The notes: generated by a model not told the origin, from the letters alone. 64,000 nt of DNA from Emiliania huxleyi CCMP1516 (GCF_000372725.1 NW_005201202.1:51335-115334), one strand, 5' to 3'. Shown: positions 50,288 to 61,377, numbered from the stretch's first letter. Numbers and translations are program-made.

Positions 50288-53200
50288 TTAGTAGCAGTCG
50301 GACTGCCCCGACCAGCCAGCAAACGGCATCGGCGCAAAGACGGATCCCGTGGCCTCGTCCTCGGTGAGGACGAGGATGCGGGCCACCGCCTTCATGTGCT
50401 CGGTGCTGAGGGGCGTGCCGACGCCAAAGTAGTAGCGCAGCTGGTCCGAGTCGGGCCGGTAGCCCGGGTAGAGGGCGAGCGAGTTCCAAAAACAGTCCTT
50501 GGCGCCCTCGTTGTACATGTTTGCGCGGATGGTCGCCTCGCGGCGCAGCGCGCTCCGTATGCGCTCGACGCACAGCGGGTCCGTGGACGGCGCCTGCAGG
50601 AAGCGGCAGTTCGTGCCGAGCACCTGCGCCGGCTTGAAGCCCGTGACGCGCTCGAAGCCGCCCGAGAGCCACACCAGCGGCTGGTCTGCAGCCGCCATGT
50701 CGACGAGCGTGACCATCAGGTTGAGCGAGTGCAGCGCCGCCACCATCGCAACCTCGAAACCGCGCCCGTTGAACCAGAGCCACGAGCGGGGCGCCTGCGT
50801 GCGTGCGTGCGTGCGCGGCACGCGCGTGAGCGACGCGGCGAAAGGAGGGGCGCGGGGCTGGCGCGCGCGCCCGGTGGTGGTAGAGCGAGCACAAGTCTGG
50901 CCCCCCGATCTTGGGAGGCCGCGCCGCGAGCGGCGCCTGCGGCCAGTTCATGTCATGCAGCAGCGCCGCGATGTAGGCTTTCGACTCGTAGATGAACCGC
51001 GAGAGCGAGAGCAGCAGGCAGCGGTGGCGGCCGTCCGCGCACTGCACGTGCAGCGGCGTCGTCGACGGCTGCCCCTGCAGCGCCGCGCGAATGGCGGCGA
51101 GCGGGTCGATGGCAGCCCCCTCCGCCTCGGGGTTGGGCGTCGACCAGTGGCCGTCCGCCTCCTCCTCCGGTTGCACGAGCAGCGAGCGCAGCAGCGGCTC
51201 GAGCCTGCCCTTGAGCACCGTCTGGCCTACGGCGCGGCGCAATCAGACGTCACCGCCCCCGCCGCGGCAGCCTTTCCTCGAGAGCCGCGAGCCGCGCCCT
51301 CCACCCCGACCAGCGCCGCGAAGGTGTCCGAGCAGAGCATCACCGGCAGCGCCTCGCCGCCGCCCTCGTCCACCGCCTCGCACAGCGCCACGCCCTCGCC
51401 GCGGCAGTAGGCCAGCTGCGAGAGCACCTTGCGCTGGTAGTGCGCCTGCATCTCCCCCTTGAGCGCCACCTGCCCGGCGCGGAGGAGGCGCGGCGTGGGG
51501 GCAGGGGCGGGGAGGCGCTCTCGCCGCCTGCTTCGGCGCCGCCTCTTCACTCGCCGGCGTCGACACTCCAAGTGCCGCGACGACGCGGATAAACTTGTTG
51601 TCTCGCCAGCGCCCCATGACCGAGAGCCGGAGCCGCACCGTGGCGGGGCCCGCGTCGGCGGGCGCGGGCGTGTGCCGCGTGCCCCGCCACTGCTTGCCCT
51701 CCCCTTGCGCGAGCAGCTGCATCCGCAGCGCCTCCTCGTCCCAGAAGCACACGTGGTCCACGACCTTGCCGCCGCGGATCGTGTCGACGGCGATGCCTGC
51801 GCAGCGGGAGGCCCGCGGTGAGCGGGCGCGAGGCGGAGGAGGCGCCGCCCATGGCCTCGGCCCCGCCCGCCTTGCGTGCGGACGGTCTGGTACGTCGGCG
51901 CGAGCGCGGCGTACGACCCGTCCGCGAGTCGCGTGTGGTAGTCGCCGCTGTGCGAGCCGGTCCACTGCCACGTGGTGATGACCTCGTCCGCCTTGCAAGT
52001 CTGCTCCAGGATCTCGAAGCGCAAGTCTCCAAAGGCGAGGGCGAGCAGGCCGCGCGAGTCGAGGAAGGCCTCGAGCCCGTTCGCCTGCGCCGCGCCGCGC
52101 GCGTGCTCGGGGAGGGGGCGGGGCGGGGGCGGGCCGAGGCGGAGTGCATCTCGGGCGGATTCCGGGTGCACCCCGGGGTGCACCTCGTCTGGATCTCGTC
52201 TGGATCTCGGGTGGATCTCGGGTGGATCTCGGGTGCGGCTCGCCGACGCGAGCGACTCGGAGCAGGGGCAGCGCGGGCCCTTGTGCGCGAACGAGGCCAT
52301 CGGCGTGAAGAGGGAGCGCAGCTCCGCGTCGTCGGCGCGCGGCGCCATGTACGCGTACTCGTAGAGGCGGCGCGCGGCCGCCTTGCGCCGCTCGCTGCTG
52401 GTGACGTCGCGCATCGTCATGGTGATGAGCACCTCGCGCTGCAGCGGCGTCGATGGCGTGCCCGCCTGCTCCTGCGGCTTGAGGGCGTCGAGCGTGCNNN
52501 NNNNNNNNNNNNNNNNNNNNNNNNNNNNNNNNNNNNNNNNNNNNNNNNNNNNNNNNNNNNNNNNNNNNNNNNNNNNNNNNNNNNNNNNNNNNNNNNNNNN
52601 NNNNNNNNNNNNNNNNNNNNNNNNNNNNNNNNNNNNNNNNNNNNNNNNNNNNNNNNNNNNNNNNNNNNNNNNNNNNNNNNNNNNNNNNNNNNNNNNNNNN
52701 NNNNNNNNNNNNNNNNNNNNNNNNNNNNNTCCAAACTACATCACACTTTCTTCTATGAATAATAAATGGGAGAAGGAGGTGCTCCAGGGGGGGGTCAGGC
52801 GAGGGCAGAGGAGGTGTGTGTGTGTGTGGTCGGTGAGTGTGGCCGAGTCGCTCCTCCGAGGCGAGCCGGTCGAGGAGCGAGTGGAAGGCGGCGGCGAAGC
52901 GCGGCCGGTCGTCTGTCTCGATGAAGGAGTCGTGCGAGAGGAGGTTGAGACCGAGCAGCACGTGCATGCTGCCCGACGAGTGGCCGAGCAGCTGCAGCAG
53001 CCGGCGCGAGACGGACCAGATCGTGCCGTCGGGCGTGATCTCGAGGGAGAGGAGGTAGTTAGCGCCTACACTCGCGCCAAAGCTCGCGTCATCTCGGGCG
53101 GTGCCGGGCGGGCCCAAGCCGAGGCGGCGCTTGCGCCATCGCTCGGCGAGACGGGAGACAGGGCGAAGTTAGCGGGAGACCCCCCCCCCTCGGCCGGCGC
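50288..53200 (-). CDS. PAS / SnoaL-like / LOV multidomain sensor protein (interrupted by assembly gap)
   Basis: Minus-strand exons in order: a PAS-like segment at about 53060-52840 (NYLLSLEITPDGTIWSVSRR, LGLNLLSHDSFIETDD); the gap; then REVLITMTMRDVTSSERRKA; a SnoaL/NTF2-like fold (LEAFLDSRGLLALAFGDLRF, EVITTWQWTGSHSGDYHTRL, GIAVDTIRGGKVVDHVCFWD); a linker with LPVMLCSDTFAALVGVEG and FIYESKAYIAALLHDMNWP; and a last exon 50794-50288 with a LOV domain: LVWLSGGFERVTGFKPAQVL, GTNCRFLQ (flavin-adduct Cys) and NEGAKDCFWNSLAL. The flavin-facing Gln usually found in Y-F-x-G-V-Q is Gly here (YYFGVG). Blue-light sensing is likely. The gene follows an AGC kinase on the same strand with no clear boundary, so they may be one gene. 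Confidence 0.7.
52498..52729. other. Assembly gap, 232 N
   Basis: A run of N lying within the PAS/LOV gene; at least one exon or part of one is probably hidden here. Confidence 1.
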
Positions 53201-53334
53201 CAGCCTCGCCGGCTCGCTCGGCGGCCTCCTCTCTCCGGGCGCACGCCACGGCGTGAAGACGTCGCGGAAGACGTCGTGCCTGACGAATCAAAGTTCAAGA
53301 ACGAATCATGAGAAGAAGCAGAAGAAGAAGACAC

Positions 53335-54899
53335 GCCCCTGCAGACGTCGCGCCTCCTCGCCGCCTCAGGACCGCCCGTCGGCGAGCCGTTGCTCGCTCC
53401 GTCCGGCGCGACCGGAGAGCCGTCGCGGTCCCGGGCGACGGAGAGCACGCACGGCGCGGGGATCTGCTTGGCGAGGAGGGCGTCCCAGCTGAGCCCGTCG
53501 AAGAACGGGTGCGCCTTGACCGCCGCGGGACCGCCGGTCGCACCGCCGCCTCCTCCTCCGCCGCCCGGGTCGGCCGCTCCGGCGGGCTGCGGCGCCGTCG
53601 AGCCGAGGCGGGAGGAGGGCTGCTTGGCGAGGAGTCGCGAGACAAGGCTGTCGGCCTCGGGGCTGCGGGCGGGAGGGAGGGAGGGGCAGGGAGGGAGGGA
53701 GGGAGGGAGGGGGTGAGGGAGGGAGGGAGGGAGAGGGGGGAGGGAGAGGGAGAGAGGAGAGAGGAGAGAGGAGAGAGGAGAGAGGAGAGGGGGAGGGGGA
53801 GAGGGGGAGGGGGAGAGGGAGAGGGAGAGGGAGAGGGAGAGGGAGGGGGAGAGGGAGGCGCAGCGGGCGGGACCTGCAGCTGGGCGGGAGCCGGACCTCC
53901 TCGCGGGTGATGCGACGCATCATCACGTGCAGACTCTCGTCGCGGAAGGCGGACTCGCCTGCCCGCAGAGAGGGAGGGCTTGAGGCGCCGCATGTGTGCC
54001 TCGCGGGCTGCTGGTGGGCGGGAGGCGGAGGGCGGGAGGCGGAGGGCGGAGGAGGGCGGAGGAGAGGTCGCCGGTGAGCATCTCAAAGACGAGGCAGCCG
54101 AGGGTCCACCAGTCGACAGAGGAGTCGTACTGGCTGCCCTGCAGCACCTGCTCGCACAGTCGAGCGCGGGGGGCTCCGGCGTCAACTCACGGGCGGGGCG
54201 GGGCGAGGCGGCGTGGGGCGGGGCGGCGGGGCGGCGGGGCGGCGGGGCGTGGCGGCGTGGCGGCGCCTCCGGCGCGATGTACTCTGGCGTGCCGCAGATG
54301 GTGCCGCAGAGGGCGGGGCGGCCACCCTCGCCGCCCGTCTCCTTGGACATGCCAAAGTCTGTCAGCTTGAGGTGCCCGTCGATGCCAACCATCACGTTCT
54401 CCGGCTTGAGGTCGCGGTACACCACGCCCGAGCCGTGGACGTGCTCGAGCGCGAGCACTATCTCTCCGGCGTACACGCGCGCCCACTCCTCGGGGAAGGA
54501 GCCCTGCTGCTCGAGCAGCGTGAACATGTCGCCACCGCCCACGTAGTCCATCACCAGGTAGAGGTGGTCCACGTCCTGGAACGCGAACTGCAGCGACACC
54601 ACAAACGGGTGCGGCCGCGACGCCATGTGCTCGAGCACGCGCTTCTCGGAGAGCGCCTGAGCGACGGACTGCTGGCCCTGCCGCAGCAGCTTCTCTTTAA
54701 GCACGCACTTCATCGCGTAGAGCTGCCGGTTCGCTCGCCGCGTCACCATCATCACTCGGCCAAACTGGCCCTCACCGAGCATGCCGTGGACTTCAAAGCT
54801 GTCAAGCGAGATGTCGTCCAGCGCACGTGGAGAGGAGGCCGTTGGACCCGTCGACGAGCCAGCAGGCGAGGTCGTCCTCACCGGAGGGAGCTCCGACAT
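53335..54899 (-). CDS. AGC-family Ser/Thr protein kinase
   Basis: Exons 54899-54267, 54147-54072, 53958-53874 and 53662-53335. All kinase motifs are present: MLGEGQFGRVMMV (G loop), YAMKCVLKEKLL (Lys), YRDLKPENVMV, LTDFGMSKE, LCGTICGTPEYIAPE, then VDWWTLGCLVFEMLTG, LHVMMRRITREEVRLP, SLVSRLLAKQPSSRLG and HPFFDGLSWDALLAKQIPAP, the last typical of AGC kinases. Intron 54266-54148 is GC-AG (119 nt). 54071-53959 is GC-AG with GCGA at both its start and the next exon start. 53873-53663 is GT-AG and holds a purine microsatellite. The TCGTCAG acceptor near 53280 leads to HDVFRDVFTPWRAPGERR and then toward the PAS exon, so the kinase may be the N-terminal part of the PAS/LOV protein. Confidence 0.85.
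53680..53872. repeat. GGGA/GAGA purine microsatellite in a kinase intron
   Basis: Almost pure purine on the plus strand (GGGAGGGAGGG and GAGAGGAGAGG repeats), pyrimidine on the transcribed sense strand, where it extends the polypyrimidine tract before the 3' splice site. Confidence 0.9.
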
Positions 54900-55089
54900 G
54901 CGAGCCCGCCAGGATGCAATCGGAAAGTTTTTTTTTCAGAACATCGCTGACGATGCTTTTCGAATGAATGGGCGGGGTGTGCTTTTGTGTGAACGCAGAC
55001 TAAGGAATCACTTTCAAGCGTGACGCCTAGCTAGAGCTCACACTCGATAGAGGCCGTCATCGCATTCCCAGATTCCCACAAGAATCTCA
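54900..55089. other. Kinase upstream region
   Basis: Promoter-side DNA of the kinase gene; A/T-rich stretches, nothing else recognised. Confidence 0.3.
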
Positions 55090-55640
55090 AACAACAAAAA
55101 ACTCGACAACACATCCTACGCCTTCGGCAACACCGAAGAGAAGGCCCGCCGCCTAAACATGGGCTGCAAGGCGCGCGGGCAGCCCGGCCAACCCTTCTCC
55201 CACAAGACCGGCCACGGCTACGTCAAGGCGCATCGCGGTTTCTTTCTACCACGACGCGATCTTTGTCAAGCGCAACAACTTCAACCTGCTGCTCCACGAG
55301 ACGTTCGGCGGCGGCTTCTCGCCCACCGCCGTTGCTCAAGCTGCGCCGCCTCGCGCGCAAAGTCGCGCGCGGCAGCGTTGACCGCACAGCCTACTCGCCC
55401 AAGTACTCTCGCTCTCTTTTATGTCCCACCATGCAGAGCGCATCTCTCCTCTCTGTTGTGCCCCCCCCAATGAACACACCAGTGAGGGAGGGCGAGACGA
55501 TCGAGGGGTCCCGTACCATGCGGAATCGACCCTATCCAGTGCTCAAGTGCTCTGTTGTGCGAGGCGTGAACCGCGCCATTCGCTCTCACCTGGCAACCCT
55601 GTCGGAACGTCTCGCGCGCGCGTGAACAGGGCAACCACCA
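55090..55640 (+). mobile_element. Fossil retroelement-like ORF tail carrying a 99-bp insertion
   Basis: Same family as 3990-3556, on the opposite strand: GHGYVKA, HDAIFVKRN-type and HHAERIS segments in order, ending in the RAIRSHLATL tail. It is broken, with several breaks. A 99-bp insertion (55461-55559) is absent from the sister copy and is bounded by the 10-bp direct repeat CTCTGTTGTG (55451-55460 and 55550-55559). Confidence 0.6.
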
Positions 55641-55705
55641 TAAAGATCTATCTGCAGGGGCAGCTTTTCTCTTGCAGATTACTACATACCACACAATCCA
55701 AAAAC

Positions 55706-55790
55706 AAAATGCGAGGCGTGAACCGCGCCATTCGCTCTCACCTGGCAACCCTGTCTGCACGTCTCGCGCGCGCGTGAACAGGGCCCGTTG
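55706..55790 (+). mobile_element. Short fossil copy of the same ORF tail
   Basis: About 80 bp repeating the last part of the preceding fossil (GCGAGGCGTGAACCGCGCCA to GCGCGTGAACAGGG), preceded by unrelated sequence. It is a severely 5'-truncated copy. Confidence 0.6.
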
Positions 55791-55799
55791 AGGTGTCCA

Positions 55800-56569
55800 T
55801 CTTATGTGCAGGGGGGCTACAACTGTAGCGCGTCGGCAGGATCCCCCAAAACCGTCGTAAACCCCCCCAAATTGAATTCGACCGCCCCGTCGCGAGCACG
55901 CCGCCCTCGCCCCCGCCACCTTCCCCCCCGCCGCCATCCCCACCGCCGCCGTCGCCGCCGCCCCCGTCACCGCCACCGCCCTCGCCGCCCCCTCCATCGC
56001 CCCCGCCGCCGTCGCCCCCTCCGCCTTCCCCGCCTCTCGACCCCGCCTCCTCCATCGTTAGTTAGGAAGGTGAAGAACAGCCAGGCTCGGACTGGACACC
56101 AACGCGGTATGGGTGGACGCTAGTGGCTAGACAGATGATGCCGGAGCCCAGAAAGAAAGAACACAGACAACCCAAGGGAGGGATGGGAGGACGGCACGCC
56201 GCCACCACACAGGACAAACAAACAAAACAAATCTCTCTCTCTCTCACAGGATGCCGGAGCCCATAAACAAATAGAGCAGTCAACCCCTTGGTGGGATTAG
56301 GGCAGCAACTCGACGGGCAGACCCCGCCCCGTTCGGAGGGCGTGCACCACACAGCACACAGACTTATCTAGGCACTGCACGGCTCCTCGGGATTTCTGGA
56401 GCGTCCTGAAATTTCTTTTGCGCCTTGCCGGGAAATGGCGTAGCTGTGAGCGCTGTCAGAGCGGTGTTTCGACACCGATATCGTTCGAGGTTTTGCGCGA
56501 TCGGGCCCCACCACTGTCCACGGCCACTCATATCTCTGGGCAGAGCGCGATCGCGAACACCCACCTCCC
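55800..56569. repeat. Proline-codon-rich tract and dispersed repeats R2 and R5
   Basis: Bases 55890-56040 are CCGCC/CCCCC-rich. An R2 copy (CAACCCAAGGGAGGGATGGG) lies at 56150-56212 and an R5 copy at 56272-56400, matching 18143-18290. No gene is called. Confidence 0.5.
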
Positions 56570-58821
56570 ATGCTGACGACGCTGCAGGCCCTCTCTTTGG
56601 CACCGGGCACTCCTCGCGAGAGGCATGCACAACCAGCGCGAGGCATGCTGCCACCGGTGGCATCGGTGCAGCAGGCTGCTGTCGCTGGTGCCAGCGCACG
56701 CGTGAGTCAGCCGGACCGCTATGCGAGACGCTGGGAGCTGCTGCTCCGGCTCGAGTACAGGGAAGCCGCAAACGAGCTGCGGCTGCGGCGTGCAAAGTGG
56801 CCTCGGTCCCGGCTCGAGGCGAGCGGATCGGCCGTCTTTGACGCGACGGCGAGCCCAGACACGGACCTGTTCGGCGAGAAGGTTGTTCGCGTGGGCAAGC
56901 CTGGCGAGACGAGGCTTTCGGACCTCTTCTCGCGCGGCGACATCCTCGTCCTGCGCCCGGCCGACCGCTCGGCACCGTGGGGCGGCGCCGGGGAGGGCTT
57001 CCCTCCCAGAGAGTGCTGCGTCGTCGACAGCGGCAAAGACTGGATCACGCTTGGCGTGGGCCAGAGCTGGCCCAACGGGCTCTGGGAGGCGCGCCGGCGG
57101 CCGGACTCGTTTCGCGTTGCGCTTGAGCGAGCAGCACCGCAGGCGCCGCTCAAGGCGCAGCAGGCGGCGCTGCACCGGGCTGCCAAGGGAGAGGCGGGGC
57201 TCGCCGCAGCGCTGCTCGCGGCGGAGGAGGCGGCGGTGCCGGAGGCGGCGGCGGAGCCTCCGCCGCGCCTGTGCGACTCCTCTGCAGCGGGCTCCTCCGT
57301 GACTCCGCCGCGCCCCGTGGACTCATCTGCTGCGGACCCATCGAGGGTCGACGCCGCCGTCCGCGCCGCCCTGCAGCAGGCGGTCGACGTCGCCGGCGCT
57401 GCTTTCGCGCCAAACGAGTCGCAGCAGGAGGCGGTCGCTTGGGCGCTCGGCCGCCGGCTCTCGCTCATCCGCGGACCGCCCGGCACCGGCAAGACGAGGA
57501 CCGCGGCGCTCCTCGTCCTGGCCGCGCTCAGGATCCCCTCGCCGCATGCCGCTGCCGGAGGCGGGGAGGCTGGCGGGGAGGCCTCGTCGCCGTCCCCGCC
57601 GCCCCGCGCGAGAGTGCTCGCCGTCACGCACAGCAACTCGGCCGCAGACGTGCTCCTCGCGGCTCTGCTCAGGCTGGGCGTGCCCGCCGTGCGCGCGGGT
57701 CGCCCGGCCGCGGTCAGCCCGGCTGTGCGGCGACGGACGGCGGTCGCGCTGGCGCAGCAGCACCCGGAGGTGGTGGCACTGAGGGCGCGCGCACGCAACG
57801 CGTCGCTTCCCGCGCACGAGCGGTCTGCCGCCGCCTCCGAGCTGCGTGGCGTCGGCGAAGCGGTGAGCCAGCTGATCCTCCGCACCGCCCCGGTCGTCGT
57901 CTCGAGTTGCATCAGCGCGCACCAGCTGGCCGAGGAGGGGGCGCCTTTCCCCCTCGTCGTCCTCGACGAGGGGTCGCAGGCCCGTCGGGAGGGACGGTCG
58001 CCGCTCGACTGCCCGAGGCCACCCGAGGTCACACCGAGACCACACACTAGGCGACGGAGCCGGCCCTCGTGTGCGCTCTTGCGGCGGCGGCGGCGGAGCA
58101 GCTCGTCATCGTCGGCGACACGCGCCAGCTCCCACCGACCGTCGCTTCGGGCTCGCGGCGGCTGCGCCAGGCGCTCGGCGAGTCGCCGATGGCGCGGCTG
58201 GAGGCGCTCGGGGTGGCGCAGAGGACGCTCACGGTTCAGTACCGCATGCCGCCCGTCCTGCTCGAGCACCCGTCGAAGTATTTTTACGACTCGCTCGTGT
58301 CCTGCGCCGAGAGCCGTCGGCGGGGAGGGCGGCCGCCGAGGGGCTTCGCGTGGCCGGATGGCCAGCCTCTCTGCTTCGTCCACTGCGGCGGCGACCTCGA
58401 GGAGAGTCACGCTGGCGGCGGCAAGAGCAACCCGGTCGAGGCGGCGCTGGCCGCCCGGCTGGTCGCGTCCGTCCTCGAGGCCGGCGACGTGTCGCCCTCG
58501 AACGTTGCCGTCCTCACTCCCTACTCGAGCCAGGTGGACCTCGTCCGGAGGGAGGGGACCGCCTGCCGCGTCAGCACAGTGGACTCGTTCCAGGGCCAGG
58601 AGACGGACCTCGTCGTGTTCTCCGCCACCCGCTCCAACGGCGTCGGTGATCTGGGCTTCTGTCGCGACCCGCGGCGGCTGTGCGTCGCCATCACGCGGGC
58701 GAGGCGTGGGCTGGTACTGATTGGCGATGCCCGGACGCTCCGCAGCTCACACCATTGGGCGGCCCTGATCGAGTCGTGCAGAGCGAGAGGGCTCTTTGTT
58801 GACAGCCTCTCACTCGCTTGA
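56570..58821 (+). CDS. UPF1/IGHMBP2-like superfamily 1 helicase
   Basis: Two exons, 56570-57979 and 58051-58821, with a 71-nt GC-AG intron falling exactly in motif II; about 726 aa. The N-terminus resembles the IGHMBP2 beta-barrel region (RYARRWELLLRLEYREAANE, LRPADRSAPWGG, WPNGLWEARRRPDSFRVAL). Helicase motifs: NESQQEAVAWAL (Q), LIRGPPGTGKTRTAALLVL (I), VTHSNSAADVLL (Ia), VVLDEGSQ/ATEPALV across the intron (II; Gly-Ser replaces the usual Ala-Ser/Thr), IVGDTRQLPPTV (III), TLTVQYRMPPVL (IV), STVDSFQGQETDLVVFSATR (V) and RRLCVAITRARRGLVLIGD (VI). It unwinds RNA or DNA 5' to 3' by family. No Cys/His UPF2-binding domain is present, so it is closer to SMUBP2-type than to UPF1 itself. Confidence 0.9.
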
Positions 58822-59068
58822 GAGGGGTTCTGAGCGCACTTGAGACTTGTAGAGGAGGGTGCACTTGGAGCACTTGCGACTTTGAGTGGTCACGTGAGTG
58901 AGGATTCTTGGTACAAAACCACGACGCACACCAGAAAGAAAGAAAACGGGCAACCCAAGGGAGGGATGGGAGGACGGCACGCCGCCACCACACAGGGATC
59001 TAACGGAACTCGATTTCTTTTTGCTCGCACTCGTTGTTGCCCCTCGTTGCTCCGGGTGCTCCACATAC
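58822..59068 (+). repeat. Intergenic with R2 copy at 58932-58997
   Basis: Contains GCACTTGGAGCACTTG (an R3-like scrap) and an R2 copy (CCAAGGGAGGGATGGGAGGA). ATTCTTGGTACAAAACCACG precedes the R2 copy here, whereas its relative follows the R2 copy at 31788, so the R2 unit looks circularly permuted between the two copies. Confidence 0.55.
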
Positions 59069-60080
59069 ATGAGCGCGAGCTGCTTCTTCGACGGCAACCG
59101 CGTGGAGTACACACGGCTGGAAAAGCCCAACGTCAAGCGTAAGGCAACGATCACTTGCGTTCCCGCCGGCGCTGCGCCGCCGTCGCACGTGCGGCGGCGG
59201 CGAAAGCAGGACCGAAACGTACTCCACCTCTCGATTGAGCGCGATGGCGGCAAGAAGCGGGAGCGGTGGACGCGCGTGTCTCAGCTGCTGAAGCGCAAGG
59301 TCAAGGTGCTCGAGGGGTCGGGCCTCAAGCCCGGCGTGGGCAACTACAGCGAGGACGAGGAGGCGGCGATCAAGCGGCGGAGGACGGGAGGCGAGGCGTG
59401 GGGCAGCATCGCACGCTCGCTGGGGCGCAGCGTGAACGCGGTCACAAACCGAGGCCGGCAGCTGATGAATCCAAAGCTCGCGCCGAGAGGCCAAGGGCAT
59501 GCTGGCGTGCCGGAGCATCAACTGGGTAGACGAAGTCGCCAGCGCGATGCAGCGGCTGCCCAACCAGCAGGGCACCGCTTACGATGTGATTGCCGTGCTG
59601 AAGGAGATGGGCCACGTGTTGGACGAGAGCCCTGTTCCGGGCACATGGAAAACCAGGGGCTTCTCGCTTGTCAGCAACACCCTGTCCAATGCAAGGAACC
59701 CGCAGTTTGCAGCACTCCAGCGCCCCGCTCGCTTGGGCCAGTCCGGCACGGTGGTCCAGGTCACGCATGGCGGACAAGGTCACAAGGCGTCGGTGCGGTT
59801 CCAGAACGGTGCCGTCGAGTTGTTCAGAGTCAGCAGCCTCGCACTGGCCGCCTCGCCTTCGGCGCGCCAGATCGCAGCCGGCGCCTCCGTCACGGTCACG
59901 AAGGAGGAAGGAGGAGTTGTGAAGGTGGAGGCGGGCCCGCGTAACAAGCCCTGCACCGTCTACAAGTACAGGCCGGAGCTGACCCCGGTCAAGGCCGTCA
60001 AGTCGCCGGGGACGCGCAAGTGGCTCAACGCCAAGGAGAGGAAGAAGGGCTTAGACGGCGTAGCGCAGAAAAACGGATAG
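59069..60080 (+). CDS. Myb/SANT-like protein with a Tudor/agenet-like domain
   Basis: The N-terminal part begins at the ATG at 59069 (MSASCFFDGNRVEYTRLEKP) and contains YSEDEEAAIKRRRTGGEAWG then SIARSLGRSVNAVTNRGRQL, a Myb/SANT-like helix-turn-helix. The frame then shifts near 59485. The downstream frame (ATG at 59499) continues INWVDEVASAMQRLPNQQGT, RPARLGQSGTVVQVTHGGQG and HKASVRFQNGAVELFRVSSL (Tudor/agenet-like) to a basic end. Removing the 10 bases GCGCCGAGAG (59478-59487 approx.) would restore one frame; that is far too short for a normal intron, so an indel, a sequencing error or two genes are alternatives. Likely DNA- or chromatin-binding. Confidence 0.6.
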
Positions 60081-60282
60081 GCCGCTCAGAGTGGTGAGAC
60101 AGTACGAGACAGATCTGTCGTGCATGCAAAATAAATAAATAAATAAGCAGGGAGCCGACTGTGAGATGGGTAAAAAGGAACATTCGTTACGTGTTCTCGC
60201 GACACGAAAGGTGCAATTTCTTTTTTGCGCTCGCGCGCCGGGTACCGCCTCCGCCCTCTTGCCGCTTCGCCTCTAAACCCAC

Positions 60283-61377
60283 ATGCGACCGCGGCGGACG
60301 TCGACCCGCCTCGTCCTCACCGCCGCTGCGCTCGGCGTCCGCGCTGCAAGCACCGCTCTTCCTGCGGACGCGCTCCGCCTGGCGTCGTCGCTCTACATGC
60401 TCAGCTCGCCGCCGCAGCTTGTGGCGCTCGTGACTGGCGGCGGCGCGCAGCTCGCACCGTGGCTCCTCGCGACGCCCGGCGCGTCCAACTCCATCCTCGA
60501 GTTCTCCGTGCCGTACGCAAAGGCGTCGCTCGCCGCCGTCCTGGGCCACGACCCGCCGCAGTCGGTCAACGCCGCAGTGGCCGAGAGCATGGCCGAGCGG
60601 GCGTATGAGCGGTCGGTGGCGCTCGGCGGCGGCGAGCGCTCGGTCGGGCTTGGTTGCACCGCCGCGCTCCGCTCCGAGCCGATGCGGCGTGGGGAGCACC
60701 GCTGCTACATCGCCGTGCGCTCGGCTGCAGGTGTGTCATGCTGGCCCGGCGCACACACCACCTTCTCCGGGAGCGCGCGCCTGCCCTCTCGCCCGCCATT
60801 GGCTGTCCGGCAGCCGCCGCCGCCTCACGCCTTCCCGCGAGCCGCCGCAGGCGTGCACTGCCTCGCTCTTACCCTTGCTAAGGGCGCGCGGAGTCGCGAG
60901 GCGCGCGCCCGGGAGAGCCGCACGGAGAGCGGCGGGAGAGCCGCACAGAGAGCGGCGCGGGACACTCGACGACAGCGCCCACCTCCGCGCGCCAGGCGGA
61001 AGACGCGGTGGTCGCGCGGGCGGCCCTCGCCACCCTCGCGCGCGCGTGCGGCGTCGACCCTCCGCCGCTTCCGGGCGGCGGTCCGTTTTGGAAGCTGGCA
61101 GCGGCCGTCCTAGAAGTGACACCAGCGACACCGCCATGGCAAGACCACGCCCGGGTTAGCACAGCCCGCGAGGCGCCGCCCCTCCCCGCCGCCTTGCCCT
61201 CTGCCGGTGCCGTCAGAGGCGCGGGGAGGGCGGGGTGCCACAGCGTGGCTCACTCGTTACTGCGCCCCGACCGCCCTGGCCCCTGCGCGGCATCAGGCGA
61301 GCGACGATCCTCTGGCGCCGGAGGTGGCGGCGCGCCTCGACGCGGAGCACGCGGACGAGACGTTTGTGGCCACTTAA
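60283..61377 (+). CDS. CinA C-terminal-domain-like (NMN deamidase fold) protein
   Basis: Exons 60283-60730, 60851-60900, 60996 to an unresolved donor, and 61297-61377. The first intron is GT-AG (120 nt), the second GC-AG (95 nt). The protein has a possible targeting leader (MRPRRTSTRLVLTAAALGVR), then LVALVTGGGAQLAPWLLATP, SNSILEFSVPYAKASLAAVL, SVGLGCTAALRSEPMRRGEH (the Gly-Cys-Thr-Ala core), RCYIAVRSAAG/VHCLALTL, and AKGARSRE/AEDAVVARAALA. That is the CinA C-terminal domain order known from eukaryotic relatives. Bacterial CinA C-domains deamidate nicotinamide mononucleotide; activity here is not certain. The last exon ends ADETFVAT. It converges on the SRA gene. Confidence 0.75.

Noticed and set aside
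60283-61377. Bacterial contamination, suggested by the CinA-like domain
   Set aside because: The gene has spliceosomal introns of the same GC-AG/GT-AG style as its neighbours and lies among clear eukaryotic genes.
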